From Vespa crabro (taxonomy: Eukaryota; Arthropoda; Insecta; Hymenoptera; Vespidae), in contig NW_025813595.1 of the NCBI RefSeq assembly GCF_910589235.1, positions 5,844,501-5,908,500 of the forward strand: a stretch of 64,000 nucleotides of DNA. Direction: 5' to 3'. Position 1 is the first letter of the stretch. Each line of letters opens with the position of its first letter. Both the position numbers and the translations under genes were made by a program. Positions 1 through 13,508 of the stretch are shown one piece after another. The notes beneath the pieces were generated by a model that was not told the DNA's origin, did no database searches, and saw nothing but the letters and a program-made list of their open reading frames with translations.

Positions 1-2915
1 GGGCAGTCGACCAGGGTGTGCTCTGAAGTATCTTCACTCTCTCCGCAGTGGAAGCACTGCGGGGTAGGGATCTTCCTAATTTTGAATAGATACGCTGCGA
101 AACAGCCATGGCCAGTCATCAGATGCGTGGTATGAAATGTCGTTCTTATACAGAATAGCCTTTCAAACCACTCAGTCAACCGTTCGGCAATAGCCGTCCG
201 CGCACGTTCTCCCGTTGTCGCCGGGGACTCAAGAAGCTCAATCTCCTCAGCCCTCTATGCTTCTACTGCCCTCCTTCTGGCAAGAGCTCCCAATACAGCC
301 TTAGTACGCGGGGGAACAGGTTCCTCCGCGTCTCTCATGGACGCATACGTCTCTGCAAGTCGGGGTACCAGATGCTTTAGAGGAATAATCCCCGCAATCA
401 TCATAGACGCATGGAAGGAGACCGTCCGGTATGCACAGCACACCCGGATCACCACCTTCCTCTGGAGGCTCCGAACAGCACGCCCGATCCTCATGTCTTC
501 CACGACAGCACGCCACTACACCGGCGCCCCATAGAGGAGTACCGAGTGGATCACGCTGCCGTATAACCGTCGCCAGTTCTCCCCCGGTCCATGGAGGTTC
601 TGAAGGAGCCTCCTAAAGGACCGAAGAATACCCTCGGCTTTAGAGATTAGGGCCTCGAAGTGGGGCCTGAACGACATTCTCGAGTCTATAATTATTCCCA
701 GGTACTTTACCCTGGTCTTAACTTCTACGGAAACCCCTCTAAGGCAAATCTTAGGGAGCGGGACATTCCTGCGTGTACGGAGGGCAGAGGCAGGGAAGAC
801 CATGGTTTTCGTCTTTTGCGGTGCCACTTTAAGACCCAATCCCTCAATTTTCTTGACTATTACGTCAAGGTCCCGTTCGGCGTTCATGATTGCCTGTGAC
901 AGGTCCCATCCCGATGACAGCAGGGCCGTGTCATCCGCATAGAAGACAACACGGGAGCCTCCTGGCATCGGGGTTCGAAGGACACTGTCATAGGCAATGT
1001 TCCACAACGTAGGGCCCAAGACGGATCCTTGTGGTACTTCACAGAACACGTGTCTTTCCACCTCGCGGCCATGTCTGTCTTTGAACACTATGGCAAGATT
1101 GTCCAGGTAGCTCCTGATGATATTCACCAGGTAGCATGGAAAGTACTCACGCTCCATCGCCCTCACAATAACAGCCCACGGTAGGGAGTTGAAGGCGTTC
1201 GAGATATCCAAACTCACCAGTATAACGACATTCTTGTCTCGCGTCGATGCCTCCACGAAGTTTTTCACCTCGAGGTTAGCATCCACGGTTGATCACCCCA
1301 TCCTAAACCCATACTGTGATGGCGCCAGGGTCCGAGTCTCCTCTAAGTAGCTGTTGATCCGACCAACAACTACCCGCTCGAATAGTTTTCCCAGTTCGCC
1401 AATCACGCATATGGGTCTATTTGACCCTGGTGAGTTCGGGGGCGCGTCCTTATTCTTTCTGATAAGGACGAGCCTCGCTATCTTCCACGGTGTCGGGAAC
1501 CTTCCTGCCGTCAAGAATGCAGAGAAGCACCGCGCCAACCCTTTCCCAAAATGTGTCGACGCAGCACGCACAACCACACCCGGTATTCCATATATCCAGG
1601 AGCCTTTCTTCCTGTCCCTTTCCTGGCAGCATCCAAGACATCCTCCACAAAGATAACCACCTCTGAGTGTGCGGGATCCTGCGGCTCACCAGTTCCCGTT
1701 CCTCCTGGGAATAACTCGGAGAGGATATTATCCAGTATTTCAACTTCTAGGGTTTCAGCTACTGGTGGGGCATAAAGTCTAAATATCCCTAATACTTGTT
1801 TATAGGATCTGTCCCATTGGTCATCCTCTATGGAGTCCAACAGGTCCTTCCAAGAGTTCTTCTTGGCTTCCCGGATCAACTTATTTAGTGCCCTCCTAGC
1901 GTCCCTTCGAGCGTCCAGGCACTGCACTATTTCTTCACTGTTCTTCTTCTTCCTGGTTCTGGACAGTTTCCTTACGGTGGCCGTCGCAGCGGCCCTCAGG
2001 TTCGTTAGTTCGTCCGACCACCAGTAAGTACACTTATTAACGCGGGTTTGCCCCCTCACCCGGGGCATGGCCATGACGCATGCTTCTTTCATTGTGGACT
2101 GTGCCCACTTCACCATCTTCTCCACACAATCCACTCCGGTCATACTCCCTCCGTACATATTTCCACCTGTCCTCTCTCTTGAAATGACGGCCGCAGCAAG
2201 GTAGACCTCATATAAAGCGTTAACCTTCCATCGAAGGCGCTTTTTATCTCGCGGACGATAATTTCGGACCACTGCAGCCTCGTGCGTATAACTATATCTG
2301 ATATATTGGTGGTCCGAGAGGGACTCAGCCTCTTCCACCCTACAGTCCGAGAGGCGGACGCCGGCCGCCGGCGTGCCTCACGTTAGATCTATAACGCTCG
2401 ACCCTTGTGGTCGAACGCACGTGGGACAGCCAACTCGGCTCAGCAGATCCAGGTTCACTCTGTTGGCCCAGATGCATAGCAACTTACCTCTACTGTTGCT
2501 CCTGCCTTCTGGGTCCCATCTGCTGGACCGGGAATTAAATTCGCCAGCCACCAGTGCCGGGAGAGCGGGGAATGTTCCTAGGAGCTCTTCGAGCTCATCA
2601 AGGAGTCTACTGAACATCGTGATGTTCTCGCTGGGAGGAAAGTAGATATGAAACTACCAGCGAGTCCCCCCATTTAATGGCAATGTAAAAGAGATCCCGA
2701 CGCAACAGGCTGAAGGGTTTTGTACTCTCGCCCACGAGCATCGCGGAGAGTGCGGTCCCTCCTAGGGATGAGAGCCACCTCTCATCCCCTGGAGGAACCC
2801 ATCATGGTTCCGCAATGACCGCGAGCTCCACACTGTCCTCTCGCATGTGCTGTGCCAGCAAGTCCTGTGCACGGCGTGCGTGGTTCAGATTAACTTGTAT
2901 TACAACGGAGGCCAT
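1..2915 (-). pseudogene. Element A ORF2 (APE-type endonuclease + reverse transcriptase), decayed, C-terminus cut by window edge
   Basis: The ATG at 2915-2913 is one codon after the ORF1 stop and in the same frame. The start of the EN domain reads IQVNLNHARRAQDLLAQ, a typical R1-clade opening. EN motifs GEFN (usual GDFN), PTCVR, DLT and SDH follow at about 2500-2310. A lysine/arginine-rich linker leads to RT: APG..GIP, LVLIRK, RPICV, QYGFR, motif A SLDISNAFNS, motif B PQGSVLGP, motif C YADD, then LGIIID. The C-terminus has RVCCAYRTVS and a zinc motif CFHC..H..C at about 60-10. Lesions seen: TGA 2802-2804; a frameshift between about 2780 and 2640; TGA 2378-2380 (likely Trp); a one-base frameshift near 1595; TGA 1293-1295 (CGA to TGA in the GFR.GRST motif); TAG 516-518; TAG 255-257. 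The RT catalytic boxes themselves are intact. Confidence 0.9.
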
Positions 2916-2918
2916 TGT

Positions 2919-5090
2919 CTATAGATCCTCCACTGTAACTACCGCTACTGAGGTGCCTGGAACACTTTGTTCCACCTCCATTTCTTCATGTACCTTTCTC
3001 TTCTCGGTCGCTTTACCATTATTCTTCCCAAATTTGTTAGCGATCTTGTTCCAGTCTTCCTGTGTTCTTGTTTGTTCGGGGCATACGTTTGGAGCCCCTG
3101 CATACACCTTGTCCACCCATTTCCTGGGAGGCACTACCGGGCACTCCCAAGAACCGGCACGGCGGTTGGTCGGCTTCCGGCCGGCATCTGTACAGACAGG
3201 GCACGATGCCTTGTCCGTAGACATTTTGGCTATGTGTCTCGTTTTCCCGCAGGCGTAACAGACGTCTGTCCTGGACTTCTCAGCCGGGCACATCGCCGTA
3301 ATAAGTCCTCGCGCGAGGCATCGAGGGCATCTGAGTGGGGGCTGCCTAAGTTCGCGCACCCTCACCGTCGAAAGCCCCATTTCTATTTTGCCCCTATCCA
3401 GGGCCGCACGCGTGACAGGCACAGGCGCGGAGACGATGGCCTCGCCTAGTCTACCCCTGCCAATCCTTATTTCCCCTATCTTGATCAGGTTTGGGTCCAG
3501 AAGCGCGTTCCTAATAATGGTCCCGTTTGCCTTCTCATCCAGGCCCACCAACTGGTATAGTCCCACTGGTATAGGCCCACTAACGGGTATAACCATAAAA
3601 CTTTATGGTGCTCGTGCGCACGGGACGAGTAATTTTGCTCCTGGAACAGCATTTCTGAAGGCCTCCGCCATCCGGTCAGCCTTCTCGTTCGCACCTTTGC
3701 CTCGTATCTTCCAAATAAAGGCACCTGTGTGGCCTCTCTTACCGGACATATTGTTGATCCCCAGATCCTTCAGGTTGACCGAGTTTGCCGCCCGGCCAAA
3801 TGCGTCCCTATAGGTCATCTCTTCGACACAGGACAGGGAGACAGCCGTAACTTCTCCTTCTCTCTGCCTGTTCCTTTTTCTACGCTGCGCGCCACTCCTC
3901 TTTTTCTTTTCCTTCTTGGGGGCCACCTATCCCCGCAAGTTGAGGGTCGTTGCCTTCCTTTCTTGATGTAGCTCGGGGGAGTGGATTCGCCTCCCTCATC
4001 TGGGCCTGTCTCTCCTTTCGGCCAAGTACCTGCACAAAATCGACCTGCGGGGTTAGTGTCCTAACTACACTTACCTGATTCGCAGGAGGACGAGTGGATA
4101 CAGCTAGGACTATGGGGCCCTAGTGTGGCACGCCAGCTCCATTGGCTTAACCACTCGATGTCTGCTGCTGCTGCTGCTGCTGTTGTCGCTGCTGCTGCTC
4201 TCACTGCTGCTGCTGTGGGTGTTGCGGCTGCTGTCGCAGCTGTTGCTGCTGTTGTTGCGGCTGCTGCGAGTGTTGCTGGCTATAACGGAATGCCTCCGTC
4301 ATTTGCTTGATCGACTTGATCAGTTGCTGAATCTCCGGAGTCGTTGATTCGCTCCTCGCAGCAACTGGTCTTGGTTCCTTCGCCCTTTCCTTTTTAAGGC
4401 GGGCAAGTTCCTCTGCCATCTCTTTGTTGCGCAGTTCCAGGGCTCTCAATTCCGCCTTCAGCTGCACAATTGCCTCCTGTGTTGACGGATGGTCCCCATC
4501 TCCTGCTTGAAATCTGTCCAGTAGTGTCTCATAGATCTTCACTACGTAGCTATTGGAGCACTTCATCTTCCCCGAGATAGATCCCTTGATGTTTCCGCAC
4601 TTCCTTCTCTCGTCGTCATTTATCTGGATTTGTCTCGTGGCAATCTCCAATAGCCTGCAGGTCTCCACTTGAGGCAGCTGGGCCACTGTCGGGACTAACG
4701 TGTTCCAGCCGGCCACGTCAACTCCTGTCCCCTCTTCTTCAGTGGAGTAGATCATAGGCTTCGCCCGTTTATTCCTCCTACAGATGATAGGAGACCTCTG
4801 TCCGAAAAGCCGCACCCAATGCACGGCTCTGGCAAACTTTTCCATTCCTCCAGATGTTCCTCATCCGGTCTTTTACTTCCTGGCATGTTAGATACACCGC
4901 AGGCCAGATCGCCTACCTGTGGTGCCCTTCCTGACAACGAGACCAGAGCTGGGGCCAGGTTGCCTACCCCGAGCTCCTGGCAGTCGTTTGTTGACGACGG
5001 AGGGTGGCCTGCTCTATCACCATCTGACACCGCCGTGGCGTGGGTGTCCCTCCCACGCCCGCTGATTACATTACCTAAACAACTCATCAT
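2919..5090 (-). pseudogene. Element A ORF1 (gag-like nucleic-acid-binding protein), decayed
   Basis: The start is placed at 5090 because a Met-Met start followed by a GRGRDTHATAVS-type peptide is aligned in A, C and E. The N-terminal section reads to about 4845 and then shifts frame into a charged, probably coiled-coil segment (about 4500-4350) and a polyglutamine stretch. A TGA at 4201-4203 lies inside the polyglutamine. Another frame change follows before 3926. From 3926 to the TAG at 2919-2921 one frame is kept, with an in-frame TAA at 3603-3605. The C-terminal part has three zinc-knuckle positions near 3330-3130. Each lacks one ligand: CPRC with Leu in the His place, CYAC with Ser in place of the last Cys, and CPVC with Asn in the His place. 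R1-type gag proteins coat the element RNA. This one could not fold its zinc fingers normally. Confidence 0.85.
4162..4277. repeat. CTG/CAG microsatellite encoding polyglutamine in ORF1 of element A
   Basis: Near-continuous CTG triplets on the + strand are CAG codons in the sense frame of ORF1, giving runs of Gln broken by Arg, His and Pro. Elements C and E show no such tract in the matching region, so it looks like an expansion private to A's lineage. The open + strand frame of Leu codons here is a shadow of the repeat. Confidence 0.85.
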
Positions 5091-5361
5091 GGTATTATAA
5101 TGGGTTGGGAGCCAGGCTATTGGAAAGCAAAGGAAAGGAAGAATGCTAGAGAGAGAGAGGAAGAGTAGGAAAGATATGATAGAACAGCAAAAAAGAGGAA
5201 TAGACATACAAGAACATTCACAAACCATTCACACCATCCCTTTTAGTCGCCTCTTACGACAAGCAGGGAATACTGTGGGAGTATTCTACTGCCACCTACT
5301 TACATGGGGGGTTCCCCCTACCCACAGGGGAAACCCTGAAGCAACACTGACGCAAACCTAA
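5091..5361 (-). promoter_or_regulatory. Element A 5' UTR with block conserved in C and E
   Basis: This is the sequence between the satellite junction and the probable ORF1 start at 5090. A block at about 5221-5280 recurs in C (about 40083-40142) and E (about 56621-56690). On the sense strand it includes the words TACTCCC, CCCTGCT and GACTAAAAGG and a GTGTGAATGG stretch. Non-LTR elements carry internal promoters near their 5' ends, so a promoter role for the block is an inference. A has about 50-80 bp of extra leader upstream of the block compared with C and E. Confidence 0.55.
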
Positions 5362-8130
5362 TATGGAAAATAAAGATAATAATGATATTAACGATAATAA
5401 TAGTAGTGTTAATAAAACTAAGAACAATAATAACGATAATAACGATAATAACGATAATAATAATACAACAATAACGATAATAATTAAAATAAGGATAATA
5501 ATAATATTAATAATAAATATTTACAATAATATAGATAATAACAGTAATAATAATAACGATAATAACGAAAAGAGTAATAAAAATAATAACGATAATAACG
5601 GTAATAACGATAATAACAAGGATACTAATAAAGTTAATAACGATATTATGGATAATAACGTTAATGATAATAACGATAATAATGATTATAATGATAAAGA
5701 AGATAATAATAATAATAACAATAATAATAATAACGATAAGAATAGTAATAATAATAACAATAATAACTATGACAACGATAATTACGATAGTAACGATAAT
5801 ATAATAATAATAATATCGATAGATACAAAAATATCTGTAGTATCGATAATAATAATGAAAATAATAACGACATTAACGATAATAACGATAATAATAATGA
5901 TAATTATAATAATAATAATAATTGCGATAGATACAAAGATATGTGTCATAACGATAATAATAATAAAATTAATAAGGATAATAAATATAACAACGACAAT
6001 AATGATAATATCGATAATAATAAAGTAAAATGATAACTGTAATGTCGGTAATAACAATAATATTAATAACAATAATAATGATAAAAAAGATAATAACGAT
6101 AATTATAATAAAAATAATAACGACTACAACTATATTAACGATAAAATACTAACTAATAATAATAATAATAACGATAATTACGATAATAAAGATTTTCATA
6201 ATTATAGTAATATCGATAAAATCAATAATATTAATAACAATATTAACGATAACAAAGTTAATAGTTTTAAAGATAATAAAGATAATAGTAATAATAATAA
6301 GAACGACAATAACGATAAGAACAATAATAATTATAATAAAAATAATAACGATATTAACGATACTAATAATAAAAATAATAATAGCGATAATAACGATAAT
6401 AACGATAATAATAGTAATAACATTAATAACGATAATAACGATAATAATAATGACAATAATTACAATAATAACGATAATAACGAAAATAACGATAATAATA
6501 ATAACAATAATTACAATAATAACGAAAATAACGATAATAACGTTAACGATAATAACTACAATAGCGAAACTATCGATAACAATAATAAGAATATAAACGA
6601 TAATATCTATAATAATAATAATATTAATAACAATAACAACGGTAAGAACTATAATAACGATAATATCGATAATAATAATAATAATAATTATAACGATAAT
6701 AACGTACTAACGATAATAATAATAATAACAATAATAATAACAATAATAATAATAATAAAGATAATAACGATTCTAACGATAATAAAGATAATGATACTAA
6801 CAGTAATAAAGTTAATAACGACATATTCATAACAAGGATAATAATAATAGTAACAATAATAACGATAATGACGGTAATATTAATAACAGTAAAAATGATA
6901 ATCACGAAAATGACGATAATAATAATAGTAAAAATAATAACGGTATTAACGAGAGTTACGATAATAATAATTTCAATAATAACGATAATTACGATAATAA
7001 AGATATTAGAGATAAAATTAAAATTATGATAACAATAATGTCGATAATATCGTTAATAATAATAACCAAAATGGCAATAATAATGATAAAAACGATAATC
7101 ACTATAATAATAAGGAAGATAATAACGATAATAATAATAATAATAAGGGTAATAACGATAATAAAGATAATAACGATAATATCTATACTAACAATAAAAA
7201 TAATAATAGTAATAACAATAAAAACGATAGTAACGATAATAATGAAAATAAGTATAATAATAATAGCAATAATAACGGTAATAGCGATTGTAATGATAAT
7301 AACTATAATAATATCAATATTAATAACAATAATAACGATAATAACGATAAAAATGATAATCATATTAATAAAATTAACAATATCATCAATAATAACGATA
7401 ATAATGATAGCAACGGTAATAATTGTAGTAGTAATAACAATAAGGACATTACTAACGTTAATAACGATGTTAAAGATAATAATAATAACGATAATAACGA
7501 TAGTATCGTTAATAATAATTACAATGTTAACGATAAAATCGATAATAAAAATAATAATAACAATAAAATCGATAATAGCGATATTAATAATAACAATAAT
7601 ACAATAATAACGATAATAAAGATAATAACGATAATAACGATAATAATAATAATAATAACAATAATAACAATAACAACGATAATAACGATAATAATAATAA
7701 TAATAACGATAATTATGATATAAACGATAATAACAATTATAATAATATTAATAATAATATACACAATAATATCGATTGTAACGATAAAAGTAGTAATGAT
7801 AGTAACAATAGTAACGATAATAACAATAATAATATTAACTATAATAAGAATAATAATAACGACAAGAACGGAAATAATAATAATAATAATGACAATATTG
7901 ACATAAAAAATGATCATAATTTAAACAATAATGACGATTACAATGATAATATCGAAATAAACGGAAATAATATTAACCAGAATAACGTTAAAAAGGATGA
8001 TAATAATAATAATACAGATAATTTCGATAATAACGATCCTAACACTAATAATAAAAGAAATATTTCGATAATAACGATAATTGCGGTAATAATATTAATA
8101 ATAAGGATAATTTTGATTATAACGATAGTA

Positions 8131-8207
8131 ACGATTATAACGATAATAATAATACTAATAATAACAATAATGACAATAATACCGATAAAAAATATAATAA
8201 CATTAAT
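8131..8207. repeat. Satellite higher-order repeat, copy matching 13432-13508
   Basis: The 77 bp beginning ACGATTATAA and ending AACATTAAT match 13432-13508 with the same spacing and few differences, including the unusual run GATAAAAAATATAATAAC. A chance match in the satellite background is unlikely because the rare variants coincide. The offset is 5301 bp. Confidence 0.65.
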
Positions 8208-8700
8208 ATTGATAATAACGATAATTGCGATAATAATAATATTAATAATAAGGATAAAATTGACTATAACGATAATAACTATAATAAGGTTATTAATGGA
8301 AGTAATAATAACAATATTAAGGATAATAACTATAATTACGATAAGAACAATAGTAATAGTATTAATAATAACAATAATAACAATAATAACGATAAAGACG
8401 ATTTTAACCATAATAATAATAATGAAAATAACGATAATAGCTATAATAATAATTACGATAATAACGTTAATAACGATTACAATAATAATTATATTATCAA
8501 TAATACCAATAATAACGATAATAATAATAATAGTAAATATTATAAAAGCGATAATAAATATAATAACGATAATAATAATAATAATAATAATATCAATAAT
8601 AGAGATAATAACGGCAATAATAATAATAATAATAATAATAATCATAATAATAATAATAAAAATAATAATATCGATAATAAAGATAATAACGATAATAAAG

Positions 8701-8738
<38 letters not shown>

Positions 8739-11700
8739 AATAACGATAATAACGATAATAACGATAATAATAATAGCGATGTTAACGATAAGAATAATAA
8801 TAAAATATTGATAGTAACAATAATAACGACAAATACGATAACAACAATATTAATAAAAACGATAATGACGACGGTAATAATAACGATCATAACGTTAATA
8901 ACGATAATAATAATAATAATAGCAATAATAGCGATATTAACGAAAATAGTAATAACAATAGTAACGAAAACAACGATAATAACATTAATAATAAAATTAA
9001 TAATAAGAAAAGTAAGTATAATAACGTTGACAATTATAATATTAATAACAATAATAACGATAATATCGATAATAATGATAATAACGATAATAATAATACT
9101 AATAATAAAAATAATAACGATATTAATGGCAATAACGATAGTAACGTTAATATTAATAATCAAATAAAAGTGAATAACGATAATAACCATAATATCGATA
9201 ATAGTGATAATAATAACTATATTAAGAAAAATATCGTTAAAAATTGTAACAATATTCACGATAATATCGATAATAATAATAGCAAAAAAAAACACTAATA
9301 ACGATAATAACTATAATAAAATTTATAATAATAACGATAATAAAGACAATAACGATAATAATGAAAATAACGATATTAACGAAAATAACAATGATAATAA
9401 TAGTAATAATAAAGGTAATAACGATAAAAAAGTTTCTAACGATAATAATAATAACAAGAATAACGGTAATAATGACTATGATGATAAGAAAGATTATAAA
9501 ACTAATAATAATAAAAATAATAACGACAATAACGATACTAATGATAATATTGGAAGTAGTAATAACAATATTAAGAATTATAATTATAAAAACGATAAAA
9601 ACGATAGTAGTAGTAATAATCACAACAATAACAATAATAAAAAAAATAACGTTAACAATGATAATAACAATGATAACGCTGTCAACAATAATATTAATAG
9701 TAAAAATTAAGATAATAACAATAATAACATTAATAAAGATAATAAAGATAATAACGATAATAATAGTAGTAATAATAACAATAATAACAATAATAGGGAT
9801 AGTTTCGATAATAATAATAATGATAACAACGATAATTACGATAATAATAATAACGATAATAACGATAATAACGATATTAACGATTATAATAATAATTATA
9901 ATTTTTATAATATCGATAATAACGATAATAAGGATAATAACCATAATAACGACAATAAAGAAAAAAAAATAATAATAAAAACGCTAATTAAGATAATAAC
10001 GACAATAATAATAATAATAATAATAATAATTCTAATATTAATAATAATAATAACTTTAATGACGATAAAAACGATAATAGTAGTTAGAATAATATCAATT
10101 TTAACAATAAAAACGATAACAATACTATAGATAATAACGACTATTACGATAATAACATTAAAAACAATAATAATGATAAAGATAACAGCTATATTTACGA
10201 TAATAACGATAATAATGATATAATGTAATAATTATAATTATATTAAACATAGTAACGATAATAACGACAATAGAGTAATAATATTAATAACGATAATAAC
10301 AATAATAAAGATAATAACAATAATATTAATAACGATATTATCGATAATATCGTTAATAATAATAACAACATTAACAATAATATCGATAATAATAATAATA
10401 ACAATAATAATTATAACGATAATTAAGATAATAACTATTATAATAATAACGATTAAAAAGATAACAACGACAATATTGATAATAGCGATAGTAATAATAA
10501 CAACTAAAACGATATTAACGATAATAACTATAATAACAATTATAATAATGACTATAATGACGATAACAACGTTAATAATGATAATTACGATAATAACGAT
10601 AATAACGATAATAACAATGATAATAATAGTAATAATAAAGATAATAACGTTGGAAAAGATTATAACGATATAATAATAATTACAACAATTACGATAATAA
10701 CGATTATGATGATAACAACGATAATAATATTAATTATAATAAAAATAATAACAACAATCACGATAATAACGATAATAATAGAAGTAATAATAACAATATT
10801 AAGAATAATAACTATAATAAAGATAATAACAACAATAAAAGTAGTAATAGAATAAGTTATAACAATAATAACGATAAAAATGATTTCAACGTTAATAATA
10901 ATGATGATAATTTCGTTAATATCGATATTAATAATAACAATAATAACTATAATAACGTTAATAACGATTACTACAATAATAATAATAATAGCAATAATAA
11001 AGATAATAAAAATAATAACGACAAAATAATAATAATAATAACGATAATAACGGTAATAACGATAATAATAATAAAAATAATAACGACAATAACGATAATA
11101 ACGATAATAATAGTATTAATAATAACAATATTATGAATAATAACAATAAGAACGATAGTAAAAATAATACTAGTAGTAAAAAAGGAATAATAATTATATC
11201 AATAAAAACGAATTTAACGATAACAATAATGACGATAATTACGATAATATCGATAATAATAATGACAATAATAACTTTAATACCGAAAATAACGATTGAA
11301 TCGTTAATAATAATAACGATAATAATGGTAATATCGATAAAAACAATAACGATAATAACGAAAATATTTACAATCTTAAAGATAATAATGATAATAATTT
11401 TAAAACGATAATGATTATCATAGTAATTGTAGTAAAAACGATAATATCGATTATAATGATTATAAAGATAATACTAATAACATTAATAACGGTAATAACG
11501 ATATTAACGATAATAATAATAACAATAATAACGATAATATAGATAATACTCATAACAATATTAAAGATAATATCGATAATAATAGTAATATTGGTAACAA
11601 TAATAACTATAATAACGACAATATCGATATGAACAATAATAATATTAACAATAATATCGATAAAAACGATAATAACGATAATTATAATAGATATATTTCT

Positions 11701-12229
11701 ATAACAAAGATTATAACGAAAGAACGACAATTATAGTAACAATAAAAACAATAATAATGATAATAATTATAGTAATAATATTAATAAGACCGATAATAAT
11801 AATAATATCGAGAATAATGGAAGTAATAATAACAAAGATAACAATAATAACGATATTGACGATAACAATAATCCCGATAATAACGATATTAACGATACTA
11901 ATAAAAACGATAATAACTATAATATCGATAATAGTAATAACAATGTTAACGATAATGTCGGTAATAATAATAATAATAATAATGACAACAATAACTATAA
12001 TAAAGATAATATAAATAACATTTACGTTAATAACGATAATATCGAATATAATAATTACAATAAAAACGATAACAGCAAAATTAATAATTACCATAATAAC
12101 AATAATGAAGATAATAACGACAATTAAAATAATATCAAGCACAGTAATAACGATAATAAGGGAAATAACTGTAATAGCGATATTAATGACAATAATAATA
12201 ATAATAATAACGATAAAAATGATATTAAC

Positions 12230-12273
<44 letters not shown>

Positions 12274-12897
12274 TAAGGATAATAACGATAATAGTAATAA
12301 TAAAAATAATAATAACGATAATATAGATATCATCGATAATAGTAATATAGATAATAACGACAATAATAATAATTATAATAACGATAATAACGATAATAAC
12401 GATAATAAAGATAATTGTACTAATAATTGTAATAATGTACAGATAATTGTAATAATAATAACGTAAAAAAGGGTAATAAATATGTAAACGATAATAATAA
12501 TAATAATAACCATAAAAACGGTAATATCGACAATAATAATAATTATAATAACGATAACAACGATAATAACGATAATAATAATTACAATAAAAATAAAAAT
12601 AATAATTATAAAAATAATTGCGATTATAATTATAATAACGATATTAGAAAGAATGTTAATAATAATAATATTGATAATAGCAATGATAACTATAATATTA
12701 ATAAGAATAATAATGATAACAACGTTATTACCGATATTATAGAAAATAATAATAATAATAGAAACAATAATAACGATAAAAGAGATAATAACTATAAACT
12801 AAAATCGATAATAACAATAATAGATATAAAAATAATATCGATAGTATCAATAATAACGAAAATAACTATATTAATAATAATAATAATAATAATAATG

Positions 12898-12929
<32 letters not shown>

Positions 12930-13431
12930 AATAACGAAAATAACTATAGTAATGATAATAACGTTAATAACGTTAAAGACGAAAAAAAATAAAAATAATA
13001 ACGTTAATATCGATAATAACGGCAATAGGAATAATAATAATAATAACGATTATAACAATAATAACGATATTAACAGTAGGAATAATAACAATAAAAACTT
13101 TAATAAATATAATAACGATAATAACGATAATAATAATAATAATAATTACAATAATACTAATAATAATAAGAATAATAAATATAATAACGTTAATAGTACA
13201 AGTAATAATAACATTAATATCATTATTAAAGATAATAAAGATAATAACAATAATAATAATAATAATAATAATATAAATAGTAATTATAACAAAATTAACG
13301 ATAATAACGATAATAAATATAATAATAATAAAAATAAAACGATTATAATGATACAAACGATAATAGTAATAATTACAAATTACATAATAACGATAATAAT
13401 GATAATAATAATAACATTAATAACGATAAAA

Positions 13432-13508
13432 ACGATTATAACGATAATAATAATACTAATAATAACAATAATAACAGCAAGAACGATAAAAAATATAATA
13501 ACATTAAT
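13432..13508. repeat. Satellite higher-order repeat, copy matching 8131-8207
   Basis: This is the second copy of the 77-bp variant block described at 8131. The two are collinear without gaps, so they share a common ancestor segment within block 1. Confidence 0.65.

Larger units (their letters stand above)
1..5361 (-). mobile_element. Element A: R1-clade non-LTR retrotransposon, 5' end present, 3' end outside window
   Basis: Reading the minus strand from about 5361 gives a 5' UTR, an ORF1 (gag) with a glutamine-rich tract and three degenerate zinc knuckles, and an ORF2 with endonuclease, reverse transcriptase and a C-terminal zinc motif. The window edge cuts it in the C-terminal zinc motif, so the 3' UTR and tail are not visible. 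Base composition is about even, in sharp contrast to the flanking AT-rich satellite. The order gag, EN, RT, CCHC and the RT wording (SLDISNAFNS, VPQGSVLGP, FYADD) fit the R1 clade. The copy is dead: ORF2 carries at least five in-frame stops and two frameshifts. It is only distantly related to elements B-E in ORF2, but very similar to C and E in the first ~500 bp. The exact 5' junction with the satellite lies between 5357 and 5368. Confidence 0.93.

Noticed and set aside
2815..3258. 147-codon + strand open frame within element A
   Set aside because: It lies antisense to gag with recognisable zinc-knuckle wording on the minus strand, and no homology-like motif is seen on +.
4123..4347. Leu-rich 74-codon + strand frame resembling a signal peptide
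   Set aside because: It is the complement of the CAG polyglutamine tract in ORF1.
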